The position numbers and the translations under genes are program-made. A stretch of DNA of 64,000 nt. Source: Pengzhenrongella sp031582905. Its GTDB lineage: Bacteria; Actinomycetota; Actinomycetes; Actinomycetales; Cellulomonadaceae. A model generated the notes under the pieces. It ran no database searches, was not told where the DNA came from, and saw nothing but the letters and a program-made list of their open reading frames with translations. Position 1 is the first letter of the stretch; every line of letters starts with the position of its first letter. Where the stretch lies: contig NZ_CP133990.1 in assembly GCF_031582905.1 (NCBI RefSeq), positions 2,728,001 through 2,792,000 on the forward strand, read 5' to 3'. Positions 60,306-64,000 of this stretch are shown piece by piece.

Positions 60306-61344
60306 ATGGCCACCATCCGCGACGTCGCCCGGTCCGCCGGCGTCTCCCCGGCGACCGTCTCACGTGTGGTCAACGGCGTCCCCGGCTTCTCCGCGGCCAC
60401 CGAGCAGCGGGTGCGGGACGCGGTCCAGGAGCTGGGCTACGAGCCCGACACGCTCGCACGTGGCCTGAAGACCATGCAGACGTCCGTGATCGGGGTGCTC
60501 GCACCGATCGTCTCGGACGCTCTCGCCTCCGAGGTGATGAGCGGGGTCGAGAACGCCGCCCGGGTGCGCGGCTACTCGGTGATGCTCGGTCGTACCGGCT
60601 CGGGCTCGGAGCACGCCCCGGGGTACCTCCGCATGCTGCGGACGTACCGTGCGGCCGGGGTGGTGCTCATCTCGGCGGCGATCACCCCGACATGCGCCGC
60701 GTCGTCGGACCGAAGGTCCCGCTGATCTCGGTGGCCATCCGCGACGGCGCACGCTTCCCGAGCCTGGCGATCGACGACGAGCGCGCCGCCTTCGAGGCGA
60801 CGCGGCACCTCCTGAAGCTGGGTCACCGGCGCATCGCCCTGCTCGCGGGCGACACCTCATCGGTGTTCGTCAACGCACCCCGTGAACGCGGGTACCTGCG
60901 GGCGATGGGCGAGGCCGACGCCCGGCCGCTGGTCGAGCACGGCAACTCGCTGTACGACAGCGCGCCGCCCGCGCTCGCCCGCCTGCTCTCCCGCGACCCC
61001 GACCTCACCGCCGTGTTCGCGCTCAGCGACGAGATGGGCGCGGCCGTGGTGAACGAGCTCCAGCGCCGGGGCCGCCGCGTCCCGGACGACGTCTCGGTCG
61101 TCGGGTTCGACAACACGCGCACCGCCCAGCACGTGCACCCGGCGCTGACCACCGTGGCGCAGCCGCTCGAGCGGATGGGCGAGCTCGCCGTGCAGTGCCT
61201 GCTCGAGACACGCAGCAGCAGCACGCGGGTGCTCCCCACCGGCTCGTCGAGCGGGGCACCACCGCCCCCGCCCGGTCCGTCCCCCCGTTACCGCCCCACC
61301 CCGACCGGGTCGCCACCCGGTCCAGCCAAGGAGAGAACGCATGA
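60306..61344 (+). CDS. LacI-family transcriptional regulator (two frame breaks)
   Basis: About 346 residues after repair. TIRDVARSAGVSPATVSRVVNG is the helix-turn-helix and hinge start. The periplasmic-binding-protein-like domain has SVIGVLAPIVSDALASEVMSGVE and DLTAVFALSDEMGAAVVNELQ with PDDVSVVGFDNT. One base is missing near 60685-60688 (ISAAITP to DMRRVV) and one near 61239-61241 (RVLPT to RLVERGTTAPA, the typical LacI ending). The ATG has GGAGG at 5 nt. The repaired stop overlaps the ATG of the binding-protein gene (ATGA). The inducer is probably the sugar carried by the importer. Confidence 0.9.
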
Positions 61345-62669
61345 GGCAACGACGCCCGAACACCCGACTGCTGGTCGGCACGGCCATGCTCGCCGTCACC
61401 GCGCTGACGCTGACCGCGTGCGCAGGGGGCGGCGACGACGAGCCCGCGACGACCGGCGGCGGGGACACCGCCGCCGGAGAGCTGTCCGGTCGCGGCCCGA
61501 TCACCTATGTCAGCAGCCCGGACGCGTCCGGTGCGGCGCAGGCCTCCATCGACGCCTGGAACGCCGAGCACCCGGACGAGCAGGTCGAGTGGATCGAGCT
61601 GCCCCTGGACGCGGACCAGCAGCGTCAGCAGATGGCGCAGAACGCCCAGATCGAGGGCGACGCGTACACCGTGCTCAACCTCGACGTCGTGTGGACGTCG
61701 GAGTTCGCCGCGAACCGCTGGATCACACCACTGCCCGAGGACGCCCTGCCGCTCGACGACCTCATCCCCGCGACGGTCGACGCGGCGACCTACCGGGACA
61801 CCCTGTTCGCCGCCCCGTACTACACCGACGGGGCCCTGCTGTACTCGCGCACCGACCTGCTCACCGCGGCCGGGATCTCCGAGCCCCCGTCCACGTGGGC
61901 GGACGTCGAGACGGCGTGCGACGCCGTCCTCGCCCTGCCGGAGGCGGCCGGGATGTCGTGCTACGCGGGTCAGTTCGACAAGAACGAGGGGCTCACCGTC
62001 AACTTCAGCGAGGCCGTCGGCTCCGCCGAGGGCTCGCTGTTCACCGACGACGGTCAGCCGGACGTCGACACCCCGGAGGCCCTGACGGCGCTGCAGCACC
62101 TGGTCGACTGGTTCGACGCGGGGATCATCCCCGAGGAGGCGATCACGTACCAGGAGGAGCAGGGCCGTCAGGCCTTCCAGGACGGCCGCCTGGTCTTCCT
62201 GCGCAACTGGCCGTACGTGTACAACTCCTTCAACGCCGCGGACGGCTCCAGCAGCGTGGCCGGGAAGTTCGGCGTCTCGCCCACGCCCGGCGAGGACGGG
62301 CCCGGGGTGTCGACCCTGGGCGGTCGCAACATCGCGATCTCGAGCTTCGCGGAGAACCAGGAGACCGCGCTGGAGTTCATCCAGTTCTTCACCGGAGAGG
62401 AGCAGGAGCGCGAGCGCCTCGAGCTGAGCTCACGGGCACCGGTGTACTCCTCGTTCTTCGAGGACGACGCCGTCGTCGGGAAGTACCCGTACCTGCCGAC
62501 GCTCCTCGAGTCCCTCGAGAACGCGCAGCCGCGCCCGCAGGTCGTGCAGTACGGCGCGACGACCGCCGCGATCCAGGACGAGGTGTACGCCGCCGTCACG
62601 GGTGAGAAGTCGCCCGAGGACGCGCTGGCCGACCTCCAGGAGACGCTCACCGGGATCGTCGGCGGCTGA
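61341..62669 (+). CDS. Carbohydrate ABC transporter substrate-binding lipoprotein
   Basis: 442 residues, intact. The signal peptide ends in a lipobox (ALTLTAC, Cys at about residue 29) followed by an acidic/Gly linker. The mature part is an extracellular-solute-binding family 1 protein (MalE/UgpB type): PITYVSSPDASGAAQASIDAWNAEHP at the start, VTYQEEQGRQAFQDGRLVFLRNWPYVY and ALEFIQFFTGEEQERERLE. The sugar cannot be named; alpha- or beta-glucosides are the common substrates in such loci. Its ATG overlaps the repaired lacI stop. Confidence 0.92.
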   Translation: MRQRRPNTRLLVGTAMLAVTALTLTACAGGGDDEPATTGGGDTAAGELSGRGPITYVSSPDASGAAQASIDAWNAEHPDEQVEWIELPLDADQQRQQMAQNAQIEGDAYTVLNLDVVWTSEFAANRWITPLPEDALPLDDLIPATVDAATYRDTLFAAPYYTDGALLYSRTDLLTAAGISEPPSTWADVETACDAVLALPEAAGMSCYAGQFDKNEGLTVNFSEAVGSAEGSLFTDDGQPDVDTPEALTALQHLVDWFDAGIIPEEAITYQEEQGRQAFQDGRLVFLRNWPYVYNSFNAADGSSSVAGKFGVSPTPGEDGPGVSTLGGRNIAISSFAENQETALEFIQFFTGEEQERERLELSSRAPVYSSFFEDDAVVGKYPYLPTLLESLENAQPRPQVVQYGATTAAIQDEVYAAVTGEKSPEDALADLQETLTGIVGG

Positions 62670-62761
62670 CCCGGCGCGGGTGGCCGCCGACCCCGGCGGC
62701 CACCCGGCCGGTCCCGCAGCACGTCCGACCCCGCCGATCCCCGCTGAGGCGAAGGACCCCC

Positions 62762-63751
62762 ATGACCTCGATGCCCGTCACCCCGACGCTCACTCCGCCA
62801 CGCGTCCGCACGAGCGTGCCCCGGGAGGGACGCACGGCGGCTGCGCTCCTGTCACCCACGTTCCTGGTGCTCGCGCTCGTCGTGCTGTACCCGCTGCTCT
62901 CCGCGTTCCACCAGTCGCTGTACAGCTCGCAGTCCGGCCTCGACGCGGACGGCTTCGTCGTCGAGGGGGACGTCTTCGTCGGCCTGCGCAACTACGTCGA
63001 CATCTTCACCGGCGCCGGCAGCGACCGCTTCTACAACGCGCTGTGGAACACGACGTTCTTCACGTTCGTCTCCGTCGGCCTCGAGACGGTGATCGGCGTC
63101 GCCTTCGCGGTCGCGATGAACCGCGCCTTCCGCGGCCGGGCCTTCCTGCGTGCGGCGATCCTCGTGCCGTGGGCGATCCCGACCGCCGTGTCCGGTCTGC
63201 TGTGGCGCTGGATGTTCCAGGCGGAGGGCATCGTCAACGCGCTCTCCGGCCACCAGGTGCTGTGGACCGCCGAGGGGTTCATGTCCCAGGTCGCCGTGAT
63301 CACCGCCGAGGTGTGGAAGACCGCGCCGTTCATCGGTCTGCTCGTCCTGGCCGGCATGCAGATCATCCCCGAGGAGATCTACGAGGCCGCCAAGCTCGAC
63401 GGCGCCACCGCCTGGCGACGGTTCTGGTCGATCACGCTCCCGCTCGCCAAGCCCGCGCTGCTCGTGGCGGTGCTCTTCCGGCTGCTCGACGCGCTACGCA
63501 TGTTCGATCTGCCGTTCGTGCTCATCGGCCCGCGCAAGTCCTCCGTGGAGACCCTGTCCATCCTGGCCTGGGACTCCTCGAACCAGCTGCAGTACGGGAC
63601 CGCGTCGGCGTTCTCCATCGTGCTGGTCGCCTACGTGGCGGTCATCGCGTTCGTGTTCATCAAGCTGCTCGGGGCCGACGTCGTCGGCTCGGGCGACGAG
63701 GCGAAGCAGCGGCGGGCCGCGAGGGCCGCCCGCAAGGAAGGATCCCGATGA
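62762..63751 (+). CDS. Carbohydrate ABC transporter permease, MalF type
   Basis: 329 residues with about six transmembrane helices (first near 28-50). The cytoplasmic EAA loop EEIYEAAKLDGATAWRRFWSITLPLAKPALL contacts the ATPase. The tail is Lys/Arg/Ala-rich. The ATG lies 92 nt after the binding-protein gene. Its stop overlaps the next permease start (ATGA). Confidence 0.95.
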   Translation: MTSMPVTPTLTPPRVRTSVPREGRTAAALLSPTFLVLALVVLYPLLSAFHQSLYSSQSGLDADGFVVEGDVFVGLRNYVDIFTGAGSDRFYNALWNTTFFTFVSVGLETVIGVAFAVAMNRAFRGRAFLRAAILVPWAIPTAVSGLLWRWMFQAEGIVNALSGHQVLWTAEGFMSQVAVITAEVWKTAPFIGLLVLAGMQIIPEEIYEAAKLDGATAWRRFWSITLPLAKPALLVAVLFRLLDALRMFDLPFVLIGPRKSSVETLSILAWDSSNQLQYGTASAFSIVLVAYVAVIAFVFIKLLGADVVGSGDEAKQRRAARAARKEGSR

Positions 63752-64000
63752 CCACGATCGACCCCGTGGCCGGACGCACAGCCGGCCCCGGCGACACCGC
63801 CCGGGCGCCGGACGCCACCCGGACCACCCGGACCACCCGGCGGCGTAGCGGCGTGCTCGGCGCCGTCGGCCCCGTCGTCGCGGTCGTCGTCATCGCCGCG
63901 TACTGCCTCGCGCCGTTCTACTGGATGCTCGTGTCGAGCCTGCGGCGGACCAACGACATCTTCGACAACTCGCTGCTGCCGACCGCGTGGTCGCTCGAGA
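63748..64000 (+). CDS. Carbohydrate ABC transporter permease, MalG type (partial, runs off the window)
   Basis: The first 84 residues only. A disordered Thr/Arg-rich N-terminus is followed by a transmembrane helix (VGPVVAVVVIAAYCLAPFYWMLVSSLR), the usual MalG-type opening with a FYWMLVSSL-like motif. The rest lies beyond 64000. No ATPase gene is visible; in actinobacteria a shared MsiK-type ATPase often serves such importers. Confidence 0.88.
   Translation, partial: MTTIDPVAGRTAGPGDTARAPDATRTTRTTRRRSGVLGAVGPVVAVVVIAAYCLAPFYWMLVSSLRRTNDIFDNSLLPTAWSLE

Overview
The window is chromosomal DNA of a high-G+C actinobacterium. The most likely placement is Cellulomonas or a close relative in the Micrococcales. 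The grounds are the codon bias, a GlgE-type glycogen pathway, a PriA-type hisA, an ElaA/thpR/pheST/infC housekeeping neighbourhood, a 23S rRNA of about 3.1 kb, and many leaderless genes with a TANNNT -10 box just before the start codon. The genus is an inference; the rRNA genes at 9.1-14.4 kb would settle it.

Layout. 0.1-7.8 kb (+): glgE, treS, a maltokinase gene (pep2/mak) and glgB, the trehalose-to-alpha-glucan route, ending in a hairpin. 7.8-9.0 kb (-): a YbfB/YjiJ-type MFS permease. 9.1-15 kb (-): a complete rrn operon (16S-23S-5S) with two tandem promoters and a perfect terminator hairpin. 15-17.7 kb (-): tyrS, a 3-methyladenine DNA glycosylase and a P-loop kinase. 17.8-26.6 kb (-): a complete overlapping arginine operon argC-J-B-D-F-R-G-H with a candidate ArgR operator at argC. 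26.6-30.9 kb: quinone oxidoreductase, DsbA-like protein, GNAT, GyrI-like protein, alpha/beta hydrolase and a small membrane protein. 31.0-33.5 kb (+): a persulfide-response unit (CoA-disulfide/persulfide reductase-rhodanese fusion, rhodanese, CstR-like repressor) behind a palindromic operator. 33.5-42.2 kb (-): glutaminase, acetyltransferase, pheST, thpR, an rRNA methyltransferase, and infC-rpmI-rplT with an attenuator-like leader. 42.5-46.3 kb: DUF1844 protein, MFS permease, coiled-coil membrane protein, trypsin-like lipoprotein and GerW-like protein. 46.3-50.8 kb (-): hisC-hisB-unknown-hisH-hisA and an SseB-domain protein. 50.8-53.2 kb (+): recQ fused to a phosphoribosyltransferase-like domain. 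53.2-58.1 kb (-): oleA-oleBC-oleD for head-to-head long-chain olefin synthesis. 58.3-59.6 kb (-): hisD. 59.8-64 kb (+): an S4-domain protein, a LacI-family regulator and a carbohydrate ABC importer that runs off the window end.

Data quality. At least 28 reading-frame breaks hit otherwise intact conserved genes. All but one are explained by a missing single base in a short G or C run; the exception (argF) fits two missing bases or one extra. Every repaired length becomes a whole number of codons. I therefore treat these as sequencing or assembly errors, not pseudogenes, and give full gene spans with the break noted.

How the genes work together. TreS and the maltokinase convert trehalose to maltose 1-phosphate, GlgE polymerises it and GlgB branches the product. 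The arg operon is complete from N-acetylglutamate to arginine, with ArgJ recycling the acetyl group and ArgR encoded inside the operon. The his genes are split: hisD lies apart from hisC-B-H-A, with the olefin cluster and recQ between them. OleA condenses two fatty acyl-CoAs, OleD reduces the product, the OleC half forms a beta-lactone and the OleB half decarboxylates it to an olefin.
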